From: Darwinimomas sp045600945
GTDB lineage: Bacteria > Bacillota > Clostridia > Lachnospirales > Lachnospiraceae
NCBI GenBank assembly: GCA_045600945.1
Contig: JAZRYX010000037.1
Coordinates: 1 to 44,216 of the forward strand
Direction: 5' to 3'
Length of the DNA: 44,216 nucleotides
The position numbers were made by a program, and so were the translations under genes. Positions 34,796-43,000 of this stretch are shown here, one piece after another. Under the pieces are notes generated by a model that saw only the letters and a program-made list of their open reading frames with translations, was not told the DNA's origin and ran no database searches. The first letter of the stretch is position 1. Each line of letters opens with the position of its first letter.

Positions 34796-35869
34796 TTAGT
34801 TGCCACCTTTGATTTCATCTTCTGTGTGGTAACCTGACTCCCATACCTTGTTCATATTGTTTGCATCGATATATTCACAAGTTACTAAAACTGCAGGAAC
34901 GTCGATAGACTTTCCATTCTCATCAATACCTTCCATAGTTCCGTCCGGAGCTACCTTACCATCTTTAACAAGAGCAACTGCAGCTTCAACTGCTGAGCGA
35001 CCCATATCACGTGAATCACCGAAAACTGTCATAGACTGTGTTCCGGCAAGAATTCTCTGGCATGCTGCAACTTCGCAATCCATACCTGTAATCAATGTCT
35101 TCTTTGCCTGCTCATCGCCTAAAGCAGCGATAGCACCCGAAGCAAGACCATCATTCGGTGAAAGAACAGCATCGATTTCGATACCCTGATCTGCAGCTAT
35201 AGCCATAGCGTTCTCAGTATGCTTTGTAGCCTCTGAAGGCTGCCAGCCTATACACTCATTATCTGAAATAACATTGATGTCGCCCTTATCGATGTACTCC
35301 TGAAGAGGCTCGATGCCGCCGCCATAGTAAAGCGGTGCACAAGAGTCGCCCGGATCTCCGTGGAGAACGATGATGTTGCCCTTTACTTCGCCATATTTCT
35401 TCTCAAGGCCTTCCTTAATGAAGTTACCCTGAAGATTGCCCTGATACCATGAGTCAAATGTGATGTAAAGATCAAGCTTTGAAGTACCTGTAATCATACG
35501 GTCATAAGAGATTACGTAAATGTTTTTCTGCTTACACTCATCTACGATAGCAGCTGCTGCATTACCATCGTTAGGAGCGATAATAAGTGCCTGGATACCC
35601 TGTGCGATCATAGTGGAAACCTGATCTTTCTGCTTGTTGCTGTCGCCCTCGGCACATGCTGTTACGCACTCAATACCAAGTTCTTCACATTTTGCTTTCA
35701 TTGCTTCTTCATCAACAGACCAACGTTCCTCAGCATAGGTAGGCATTGAGATACCGATTTTAATCTTACCTGAATCTGCCGATCCTGCCGCTTCCTGCTT
35801 AGCGCCACAGCCTGCAAGAAGACTGAGAACCATAACTGATGCAAGAAGAATAGCTAAAATTTTTTTCAT
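34796..35869 (-). CDS. chvE: Sugar-binding lipoprotein (ChvE/XylF-like)
   Basis: This 357-residue solute-binding protein has a lipoprotein signal with lipobox LLAGC (Cys21), so it is anchored to the outer face of the membrane. The mature part is a type I periplasmic-binding fold (KIGISMPTYAEERW at the start, ITFDSWYQGNLQG and GDPGDSCAPLYYGG in the middle), as in ChvE and XylF. I chose ATG 35869, preceded by AGGAGG; the in-frame extension to 35932 covers the promoter. The ligand is not determined by sequence; xylose, arabinose, galactose or glucose are all possible. Confidence 0.92.
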   Translation of the reverse strand: MKKILAILLASVMVLSLLAGCGAKQEAAGSADSGKIKIGISMPTYAEERWSVDEEAMKAKCEELGIECVTACAEGDSNKQKDQVSTMIAQGIQALIIAPNDGNAAAAIVDECKQKNIYVISYDRMITGTSKLDLYITFDSWYQGNLQGNFIKEGLEKKYGEVKGNIIVLHGDPGDSCAPLYYGGGIEPLQEYIDKGDINVISDNECIGWQPSEATKHTENAMAIAADQGIEIDAVLSPNDGLASGAIAALGDEQAKKTLITGMDCEVAACQRILAGTQSMTVFGDSRDMGRSAVEAAVALVKDGKVAPDGTMEGIDENGKSIDVPAVLVTCEYIDANNMNKVWESGYHTEDEIKGGN

Positions 35870-35890
35870 TTTAATTCCTCCTAAGTATAG

Positions 35891-35903
35891 TGGGCTTTGC
35901 CCA
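35891..35903 (-). other. Hairpin at the 5' end of the sugar transporter mRNA
   Basis: TGGGC (35891-35895) and GCCCA (35899-35903) form a 5-bp GC-rich stem with a 3-base loop. With the predicted start near 35908 the stem would occupy almost the very 5' end of the transcript, a position known to protect mRNAs. An operator role is an alternative. Confidence 0.5.
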
Positions 35904-35914
35904 AAGATGGTATA

Positions 35915-35943
35915 ATTATACTCCAGAATCAAGGTATAAACAA
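35915..35943 (-). promoter_or_regulatory. Promoter of the sugar ABC transporter operon
   Basis: On the minus strand, TTGTTT (35943-35938) and TATAAT (35920-35915) are exactly 17 bases apart. I see no clear cre-type operator close to it. Confidence 0.7.
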
Positions 35944-35978
35944 TGATTCTTTCAACAATAACAATATAATTAATTTCG

Positions 35979-36007
35979 TTGACATATATTGATGAAAATG
36001 TTAGAAT
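35979..36007 (+). promoter_or_regulatory. Strong promoter of rplU-rpmA
   Basis: A consensus TTGACA (35979-35984) and TAGAAT (36002-36007) are exactly 17 bases apart. The predicted start is near 36014, giving a leader of about 85 bases. Confidence 0.8.
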
Positions 36008-36013
36008 ACTCGG

Positions 36014-36097
36014 GTATGCCGCTCAAAAGGGTTATAAGTGATATGTGATTTACATATCCACCGTAATTGGCGAGTAATGATAAGAGGAGGATCCGAA
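36014..36097 (+). ncRNA. Ribosomal protein L21 leader (candidate)
   Basis: The rplU leader is structured: GATATGT (36040-36046) and ACATATC (36052-36058) form a perfect 7-bp hairpin with a 5-base loop, and GCC near 36018 can pair with GGC near 36069 to close a larger loop. Firmicutes often carry an autoregulatory L21 leader at this place. The position and size fit; I could not align it to the family model. Confidence 0.6.
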
Positions 36098-36406
36098 ATG
36101 TACGCTATTATAGCAACAGGTGGAAAGCAGTACAAGGTATCTGAAGGCGATATCATTAAGGTAGAAAAGCTTGGAGTCGCTGAAGGTGAAACTGTTACTT
36201 TCGATAAGGTTCTTGCAGTTAACAACGGAGAGCTGAATATCGGAACACCAACAGTGGCAGGTGCTACTGTAACAGCTTCTGTAGTACGTGAAGGCAAGGA
36301 CAAGAAAGTCATTGTTTACAAGTACAAGAACAAGACCGGCTACCACAAGAAGAACGGTCACAGACAGCTCTTCACACAGGTTAAGATTGAAAAGATCAAC
36401 GGTTAA
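36098..36406 (+). CDS. rplU: 50S ribosomal protein L21
   Basis: This 102-residue protein binds 23S rRNA in the large subunit. It starts MYAIIATGGKQYKVSEGD and contains the family C-terminal KKNGHRQLFTQVKI motif. I chose ATG 36098, preceded by AGAGGAGG; the in-frame extension to 36038 lies in the structured leader. It is followed directly by rpmA after 36 bases; the ribosomal-processing protease gene (prp/ysxB) that usually lies between the two in Firmicutes is absent. Confidence 0.98.
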   Translation: MYAIIATGGKQYKVSEGDIIKVEKLGVAEGETVTFDKVLAVNNGELNIGTPTVAGATVTASVVREGKDKKVIVYKYKNKTGYHKKNGHRQLFTQVKIEKING

Positions 36407-36442
36407 TTTAAGTAGCAACAAGTATAATAAGGAGGTAATGAC

Positions 36443-36700
36443 ATGGCTCATAAAAAGGGTGTCGGTTCTACAAAGAACGGTCGTGATTCCGAGGCCAAGC
36501 GTTTAGGTGCTAAGAGAGCTGATGGTCAGTTTGTTTTAGCAGGTAACATTCTCTACAAGCAGCGTGGTACACACATTCATCCAGGTACTAACGTAGGCCG
36601 TGGTGGTGATGATACATTATTTGCAACAGCTGATGGATATGTAAAGTTCGAAAGAATGGATAAGTATCGCAAGCAGGTATCTGTATACCCGGAGAAGTAA
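36443..36700 (+). CDS. rpmA: 50S ribosomal protein L27 (short N-terminus)
   Basis: This 85-residue L27 reaches into the peptidyl-transferase centre with its N-terminal tail. It begins MAHKKGVGSTKNGRDS, the form seen in Gram-negative bacteria. Most Firmicutes instead encode a roughly nine-residue extension (ending in a QFFA-like cleavage site) that the Prp protease must remove. AAGGAGG sits correctly before ATG 36443 and there is no in-frame upstream start, so the short form is genuine. A terminator follows. Confidence 0.97.
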   Translation: MAHKKGVGSTKNGRDSEAKRLGAKRADGQFVLAGNILYKQRGTHIHPGTNVGRGGDDTLFATADGYVKFERMDKYRKQVSVYPEK

Positions 36701-36716
36701 TTAAATGTCTAGACAG

Positions 36717-36747
36717 AGGCTTCATACATAAGTATGAGGCCTTTTTC
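36717..36747 (+). terminator. Intrinsic terminator of rplU-rpmA
   Basis: AGGCTTCATAC (36717-36727) pairs with GTATGAGGCCT (36732-36742), an 11-bp stem with one T-G pair and a 4-base loop, followed by TTTTTCT. A TATAAT at 36748-36753 right after it could be the -10 for obg, although no good -35 is present. Confidence 0.85.
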
Positions 36748-36801
36748 TATAATAGGAATCAAGCGATATGCTATTTCATTGAAACATCCACGAGGAATAA
36801 T

Positions 36802-38076
36802 ATGTTTGCTGACAGAGCTAAAATTTATATAAAATCTGGAAAAGGCGGAGACGGCCATGTAAGCTTCAGACGTGAAAAGTTTGTTGCTGTAGGCGGTCCC
36901 GACGGCGGAGACGGCGGAAAAGGCGGAGATATCATCTTTCAGGTAGAAGATGGTATGAATACACTTATTGATTTTCACCACAAAAGAAAATATGTCGCCG
37001 GAGACGGTGAAGAAGGCGGAAAGAGACGCTGTCACGGTGCTGATGCCGATAATCTTATTATTAAGGTACCTCAAGGTACAGTTATAAAAGAGGCTGCATC
37101 AGGAAAAGTCATAGCCGATATGAGCGGAGAGAACAGAAGAGTTACTATACTCAAGGGCGGTAAAGGCGGCATAGGTAATATGCATTATGCCACTGCCACC
37201 ATGCAGGTTCCGAAATATGCAAAACCCGGCCAGCCCGGTAAGGAACTTGATATTCAGCTCGAGCTTAAAATAATTGCTGATGTCGGACTTGTCGGTTATC
37301 CGAGTGTAGGTAAGTCCACACTTATTTCTGCCGTAAGCAATGCCCGCCCCAAAATAGCGGATTATCATTTTACAACACTGGAACCCAACCTTGGTGTAAT
37401 TACTTTCGGTGACGGAAACAGTTTTATCATGGCTGATATGCCGGGACTTATCGAAGGTGCAGCTGAAGGAGTCGGTCTCGGACATGATTTCCTTCGACAC
37501 ATAGAACGTACGAAGATACTCCTGCATGTTGTCGATGCAGCTTCAATCGAAGGCAGAGATCCGGTTCAGGATATCAAAGTAATGATGGATGAACTCAGAC
37601 GTTATGATGAATCTCTACTTGATAAGCCGATGCTTATCGCAGCAAACAAAACAGACTCCATCGATTATGCCCAAGGCGATCCCATTGAAGAGATAAGAAA
37701 AGCTTTTCCTGATATAAATGTTTATCCGATTTCTGCATTTACTCATGAAGGATTAGATGAACTTCTGCACGCTATATGGAATATACTAAAAGAACTTCCA
37801 AAGGATGTTCAGGTATTTGAAAAAGAGTATGACGTAGAATATAACGACGATGAGAATCTGCCATATACAGTTGAGAAGCAGGGTGTTGTATTCGTTGTTG
37901 AAGGTCCTCGGATTGAGAAAATACTGGGCTATACCAACCTTGATTCGGAAAAAGGTTTTGACTTCTTCCAGAAGTTTCTTCACAATGCCGGCATACTTGA
38001 TAAGCTTACCGAACTCGGAATCAAGGACGGTGATACCGTAAAGATGTACGGCCATGAATTTGATTATTACAGGTAA
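36802..38076 (+). CDS. obg: GTPase Obg/CgtA
   Basis: This 424-residue GTPase supports large-subunit assembly and stress signalling. The N-terminal Obg fold is glycine rich (GKGGDGHVSFRREKF, then GGDGGKGGD). The G domain has G1 GYPSVGKST near residue 167, G3 DMPGLIEGA and G4 NKTD. The C-terminal OCT domain, typical of Firmicutes Obg, spans about residues 345-424. GAGGAA precedes the ATG. It heads the obg-yhbY-nadD-yqeK-rsfS operon. Confidence 0.97.
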   Translation: MFADRAKIYIKSGKGGDGHVSFRREKFVAVGGPDGGDGGKGGDIIFQVEDGMNTLIDFHHKRKYVAGDGEEGGKRRCHGADADNLIIKVPQGTVIKEAASGKVIADMSGENRRVTILKGGKGGIGNMHYATATMQVPKYAKPGQPGKELDIQLELKIIADVGLVGYPSVGKSTLISAVSNARPKIADYHFTTLEPNLGVITFGDGNSFIMADMPGLIEGAAEGVGLGHDFLRHIERTKILLHVVDAASIEGRDPVQDIKVMMDELRRYDESLLDKPMLIAANKTDSIDYAQGDPIEEIRKAFPDINVYPISAFTHEGLDELLHAIWNILKELPKDVQVFEKEYDVEYNDDENLPYTVEKQGVVFVVEGPRIEKILGYTNLDSEKGFDFFQKFLHNAGILDKLTELGIKDGDTVKMYGHEFDYYR

Positions 38077-38081
38077 ATACT

Positions 38082-38375
38082 ATGACAAGTAAACAAAGAG
38101 CATATTTAAAAGGAATGGCCATGACCATGGATTCCATTCTCAACATAGGAAAAGAGTCACTTACATATGAGTTCATCGCAGCCGTTGAAGAGGCTCTCGA
38201 GGCACGCGAACTTATTAAAATCAATGTACTAAAAAACTGTGATGATGATATAAGGGCCATCGGTGAAGCTATAGCCGAGAGAGCAGATGCCGAATTGGTT
38301 CAAACAATCGGAAGAAAAATAGTATTATATCGTCAGGCGCGAAAACCCGAAAACAGGAAGATAAAATTAAAATGA
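38082..38375 (+). CDS. yhbY: YhbY-family RNA-binding protein
   Basis: This 97-residue protein is a single CRM domain, an IF3-C-like RNA-binding fold linked to 50S precursors. It starts with TSKQRAYLKGMA (family consensus xxQRxxLRxxA) and has NIGKESLT where most members have GKxGLT, so the GxxG-type loop is partly altered. It ends in the basic KPENRKIKLK tail. It begins 5 bases after obg and overlaps nadD by 4 bases. Confidence 0.9.
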   Translation: MTSKQRAYLKGMAMTMDSILNIGKESLTYEFIAAVEEALEARELIKINVLKNCDDDIRAIGEAIAERADAELVQTIGRKIVLYRQARKPENRKIKLK

Positions 38376-38980
38376 AAAAAACAGGATTACTCGGAGGAAC
38401 ATTTGATCCGATACATAAAGGTCATTTAATGCTTGCCGAAAGCGCTCTTAATCAACTCGAGTTTGATTATGTAATCTTGCTCGTCTCGCCTGATCCACCT
38501 CATAAGCAGGACAAGATTATAAGTCCTTTTAATAAAAGGTATGAAATGGCAAAGATTGCTGTATCAGATTATGATAAGATAATAGTATCGGATTATGAAA
38601 ATCACCTTCCGACTCCGTCATATACGGCACAGACACTGACGCATCTTAAAGAGCAGTATCCGAATGATAAGTTCTATTTTATCATCGGAGAGGACTCTCT
38701 CGACAATATAGAGAAATGGTATGAACCGGCGAAGGTTATGGAATTATCCGAACTGGTTGTCGGAGTCCGCAAAGAAAATTTCGACAGCCGCTCGATAGAA
38801 GACCAGATAAAGTATCTGGAGGATAAGTATGATGCCATAATTCATCTGCTTAAATCGGATTATGTGAATATATCATCTACCGAAATAAGAGAAGCAGTCA
38901 GATTTAATAATGACATAGCCAATATGGTTCCCGAAAAAGTTGCGGAGTATATATGGAAAGAGAAACTATATACAATTTAA
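38372..38980 (+). CDS. nadD: Nicotinate-nucleotide adenylyltransferase
   Basis: This 202-residue enzyme adenylates nicotinate mononucleotide in NAD synthesis. It has the nucleotidyltransferase signature GGTFDPIHKGHL (residues 8-19), the PPHK substrate loop, the GEDSLDNIEKWY segment and the ISSTEIR motif. Length is normal. The start overlaps yhbY by 4 bases and the end overlaps yqeK by 28 bases. Confidence 0.96.
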   Translation: MKKTGLLGGTFDPIHKGHLMLAESALNQLEFDYVILLVSPDPPHKQDKIISPFNKRYEMAKIAVSDYDKIIVSDYENHLPTPSYTAQTLTHLKEQYPNDKFYFIIGEDSLDNIEKWYEPAKVMELSELVVGVRKENFDSRSIEDQIKYLEDKYDAIIHLLKSDYVNISSTEIREAVRFNNDIANMVPEKVAEYIWKEKLYTI

Positions 38981-39519
38981 GAGAGAAGCTTAAATCAGTC
39001 CTTTCGAATAAAAGATTTGAACATACGCTCGGAGTTGAATACACGGCTGCCTGTCTTGCCATGCGATATGGTGCAGATGTTTACAAAGCCGAGCTTGCCG
39101 GTCTTTTACATGATTGTGCCAAAGAGTACACTACTGACGAACTTAGAGAAATGGCTGGTGATGAATATGGGTCAGAAAAAACACTTCACGCCGTCTGTGC
39201 TCCGATAGTGGCAGAAAAAAAGTACGGAATAACAGATCCCGAAATACTCTCGGCCGTCAGATGGCACACAACAGGTAAGGCAAATATGGCTTTGCTTGAT
39301 AAAATAATATTTGTAGCGGATTTCATAGAACCTGCAAGGGAAATGATAACAATACTTCCAGAGATGCGCCGTACTGCATTTGAAGACCTTACATATACGG
39401 TTTACAGGATCTCTGAGGAAACAATTCCATATATACTTATGATGAAGCTGCCTATGGACAAGAAAACAGTTGAATGTTATGAATGGTTAAAGGAGAACGG
39501 AATACATGACAGACACTAA
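38953..39519 (+). CDS. yqeK: HD-domain hydrolase YqeK (diadenosine tetraphosphatase)
   Basis: This 188-residue HD-domain protein belongs to the YqeK family, shown in Firmicutes to cleave Ap4A symmetrically to two ADP. Metal-binding residues are visible in GLLHDCAKEY (the HD pair), RWHTTGK and the late VADFIEPAR Asp. It lies between nadD and rsfS as in Bacillus subtilis, overlapping both. Confidence 0.92.
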   Translation: MERETIYNLREKLKSVLSNKRFEHTLGVEYTAACLAMRYGADVYKAELAGLLHDCAKEYTTDELREMAGDEYGSEKTLHAVCAPIVAEKKYGITDPEILSAVRWHTTGKANMALLDKIIFVADFIEPAREMITILPEMRRTAFEDLTYTVYRISEETIPYILMMKLPMDKKTVECYEWLKENGIHDRH

Positions 39520-39850
39520 AGAAGCATTAAAAATCGCCATTACGGCACTTGAAGAAAAAAAGGGCGAGCAGATTAAAGTAATCGATATTTCAAACGTATC
39601 AGTTATGGCTGATTATTTTGTTATCGCCAGCGGAAAGAATCTGAACCAGATAAAAGCAATGGCTGATGAAGTAGAAGACAAGCTTACAAAAATCGGCGTT
39701 GAGCCAAGACAGATAGAAGGCGCCAATTCTTCAGGATGGATACTGATGGATTATCACGATTTCATCATACATATCTTCAACGAAGATATGAGACTGTATT
39801 ATGACATTGAAAGAATATGGTCAGACGGAATAAGCATCAATCTGGATTAA
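39506..39850 (+). CDS. rsfS: Ribosomal silencing factor RsfS
   Basis: This 114-residue protein binds L14 and blocks subunit joining when nutrients are scarce. Family motifs MADYFVIASGKN, GxEGANSSGWILMDYHDFIIHIF-like core (split as EGANSSGW and DYHDFIIHIF) and the C-terminal YYDIERIWSDG are present. It overlaps yqeK by 14 bases and ends the operon. In many Lachnospiraceae I would expect a LytR-CpsA-Psr gene near here; none is present. Confidence 0.95.
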   Translation: MTDTKEALKIAITALEEKKGEQIKVIDISNVSVMADYFVIASGKNLNQIKAMADEVEDKLTKIGVEPRQIEGANSSGWILMDYHDFIIHIFNEDMRLYYDIERIWSDGISINLD

Positions 39851-39853
39851 TCG

Positions 39854-39875
39854 GACCTGAACGGTCGTGTTTTTT
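39854..39875 (+). terminator. Weak terminator after rsfS
   Basis: GACC (39854-39857) and GGTC (39863-39866) form a minimal stem, followed by GTG and T6. The short stem makes it a weak candidate, but the T-tract and position fit. Confidence 0.4.
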
Positions 39876-39894
39876 GTATACATAAAAACCAAAG

Positions 39895-39926
39895 TTGCAT
39901 TACATTTAAATTTGTATTATTATAAT
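39895..39926 (+). promoter_or_regulatory. Promoter of the giant secreted protein
   Basis: TTGCAT (39895-39900) is followed by TATTAT (39918-39923, spacing 17) and overlapping TATAAT (39921-39926, spacing 20). A start near 39930-39933 gives a leader of about 100 bases containing the C-tract hairpin. Confidence 0.5.
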
Positions 39927-39934
39927 ATTTCAAC

Positions 39935-39993
39935 CACTTAAAGATTACCCCCCCCCCCATAAAAATTGTTATATGGGTATGGGACTTTAAGTG
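39935..39993 (+). repeat. Leader hairpin enclosing an 11-C homopolymer
   Basis: Perfect 9-bp arms CACTTAAAG (39935-39943) and CTTTAAGTG (39985-39993) flank a run of 11 C (39948-39958) and a G-rich stretch (GGGTATGGG, 39975-39983) that can pair with it. No T-tract follows, so this is not a simple terminator. It lies between promoter and ribosome site of the secreted-protein gene. Confidence 0.75.
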
Positions 39994-40029
39994 CTTAAAA
40001 AGAGAGAGAAACAAACAGGGGGAAACAAT

Positions 40030-43000
40030 ATGAAAAAGATGCTAAAAAGGATAGGAGCTTTTACATTAGCTCTTATTTTTGTGCTGTCAACGGCATTTTC
40101 ATCAATGGCGGAAACCACCTCAACAGTAGGTGCCGTTACTGAATCTGTTTCAGAAGCACCGGTAGAATCAGAAACACCGGTAGAATCAGAAGCACCGGTA
40201 GAATCAGAAGTAACAGAAAAATCAGAAATACCGGAAAAATCAGAAGATGCAGAATCCGTATCTGAGATTCCGGAAGAAGAAAAGATCGATTCAGTTATTA
40301 TTGAAGAAAAACAAGAAGAAACTGAAGACACCGGCGTTGTTAAAGCAGCCAAAGCGCCATTAATGCAGTTGGGAGCTGGTGCGACGCAGAAAACAATAAG
40401 TATAGAAGCAACAAAAACAACAGCGACTGAAAAAGATGCGACTATAGCCGTTGGGGAAACACTTGTAATTACAGTAACCCATGTTAGTGGCGCAAATAAA
40501 AATTTTACAAATAAAGTAGCGAATGGATCCATAGCTAAAATAACTGAAGGTGCATCTATTGATAGTTTGGCTAAAGATGAAGAGGGCACTGTTAAGGTAA
40601 ACGGACTTAATGAAGGCACGACAGATATCACTCTTACCGGAAAAAGTTCACAGGGAAGTGATTATGTAGCAATTGTTCATCTGACAGTAACCGAAAGCGG
40701 TAGTGTAACGCCGGGAGAAGATCAGGAGATTACAGGGTATTCCTATTCAAGCGTAGATGAAATCAGCGATGGTGGCAGTTATGTCATCGTTTCTCAGGGA
40801 AATAAAAATTATTACGCATTGGAAAAGTCCGATTCTGACGTTGCTGCAACAAAAGTGACGATTATAGCTGGTAAGTTGACAAGTGAAAATGCATTAAGCG
40901 ACACCATCATATGGAGTGCTCACAAATCTGACGGTAAATATCTTCTTTCAAATGATTCCGATTATGTCGGAAAAAAGAGCGGTGAACACGGGCTCCAATT
41001 AAATACACCTACAACAGACAACAAAAGCTCCTTTTTATGGTCATATAGTGATAAACAATTATCGGTAAAAACAGGTAAAACTTATTACTTAAACTATTCT
41101 AGTTCTGGCTTTACAACTGGTAATGACATAAATTCTAAAGATATATTGTTTTTTGAAGTTGAAAGCGGAAACGAGGAAGAACAGGAACAAGAAGAGACAT
41201 CATATACTGAGATTATTCCAAGTAAAGAGTCTCCTACTCCTTATACAATCAATATTAATATAAATGAAATAAAAACGATAAAAATCAGCAATTCTAGTTC
41301 CGCAGAGAAGAAATATACAGCTACAATTCCTGATGAGCAAAAAGAGTTTGTTCAATTAACGCTCCCATCTCCGTTTACAGCTCCTGCTAAAAGCAATAAT
41401 GTTAATGGAACTGTTGATTTTACCATTAAGGGTTTAAAAAAAGGAACTTCGACAATAACTATTTCTGGAGTAAATGAAACAGGAAGTGGTGGCAACACAT
41501 ATACAGCTATATTAACTGTAAAAGTTGATGGTGGTAGCGAAGGTGACGGTAATACAACCTATCTTGCATTCACATCTGATGTACACAACGGATCAGGAGA
41601 TGTAAGCTCAGCAGAGCGTCTTGATACATGGCTTAATACTATATCAGATGAAGTCATTGCAGCAAATTTTGATAGAGTTGGTTTTACTGGTGATTTAGGT
41701 CCGGCATTTGCATCTTCGTCAGACTTTTGGAAATATGCAGGGGAAGTAATTAATAAAGTCGAGATTAGTGATGATGTTACGGGTACAGGAGCTGATAAAT
41801 ACTTCGTGGTTTGCGGTAATCATGAGTACAGCCCAGGAGGATATACACATGAAAAGAATGATACAACGAAAAAATATTCTGATGCCGGGACATATATAGA
41901 AAATGATGATCAGAGTTACTTAATGTATTCCTTAGGTGCACGAAGTTCATCGGAAGACTATTCGCAAGACATTAGTGCTTTGAACAATTTCCTTGAAACT
42001 AATAAAGATTTTACCGGACCGATATTTATTCTCGCTCATTTCCCATTGCATTGCTATAATGGAAAGACGTCAGGTGAAAGCACTCGCATCCATGATGGTT
42101 ATGCGGCACTTGGTTCTGGTGATATTATTGATGCATTGAATGGTGCGGATAATGCACAGAATATTGTTTTCTTGTGGGGTCATAATCATAGCAGCAGTAA
42201 TGATCATTATGATGCGATTTTTACAGATAAGATCAACAATACATCTATCAACTTCACGTATGCAGCAGCAGGTTGCATGAGTGATTCTGAATACGGGGAA
42301 AGTGGAAACGTAAAAGGCAAAGGTCTTGTTGCTAAAATAGCTGACGATAATTTAACCCTTACATATTATAGTGAATCAGGCAACGTAGTGGGAAGTCCTG
42401 CAACAATCGAACTTGTGGGTAATGAAGATCCGGAAGCTACATACTATACTATAACTGCATCCTCAGGAGATAGCGGTACTATAAAGCCTGCCGGAGAAGT
42501 TAGAATTAAAGAAGGAGACTCAAAGACATTTACATTTACTCCTGATACTGGATATGAAGTTGATACAGTTAAGGTGGATGGTGGTGAAGTTTCAATTTCC
42601 GGAAATTCATACACATTTGATGAGGTAGACAATAATCATACTATCGAAGTTACATTCAAGGAGGCAGATGTACCTGCATCTGGTGGTAAATCAATAAGCG
42701 TAAAAGCATCAACCGGAAATGGTACAGAAGTTTATGCTAGTATAGCCGTAGATGAAACACTAACAGTTAAACTGTCTCATGGAGATACTGCACATAGCAG
42801 GACATTTAATGGAACTGTTAATGATTCTTCAATTGCAACAATAACAGATGGAGCATCAAATCAACAGATTCTAGAAAATCAAGAAGGAGAAGTTTTAATT
42901 AAGGGTCTTAAAGCTGGCACGACTGATATCACATTGACAGGCAAAAGAAATACGGGAGATCCTATATACAAGGCAATCATTCATTTGACTGTAGAAAACG

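Noticed and set aside
39948..39958. Poly-C tract as a sequencing or assembly error
   Set aside because: Cannot be excluded, but the tract sits exactly inside a perfect inverted repeat with a complementary G-rich stretch, which is hard to explain as an artefact; its exact length remains uncertain.
39987..40631. 214-residue minus-strand frame rich in Ser, Thr and Val opposite the secreted protein
   Set aside because: It is the mirror of the repetitive coding sequence on the plus strand, has no ribosome site, and the plus frame has signal peptide and recognisable domains. The same applies to minus frames at 42444-42632, 43359-43622 and 43776-44174.
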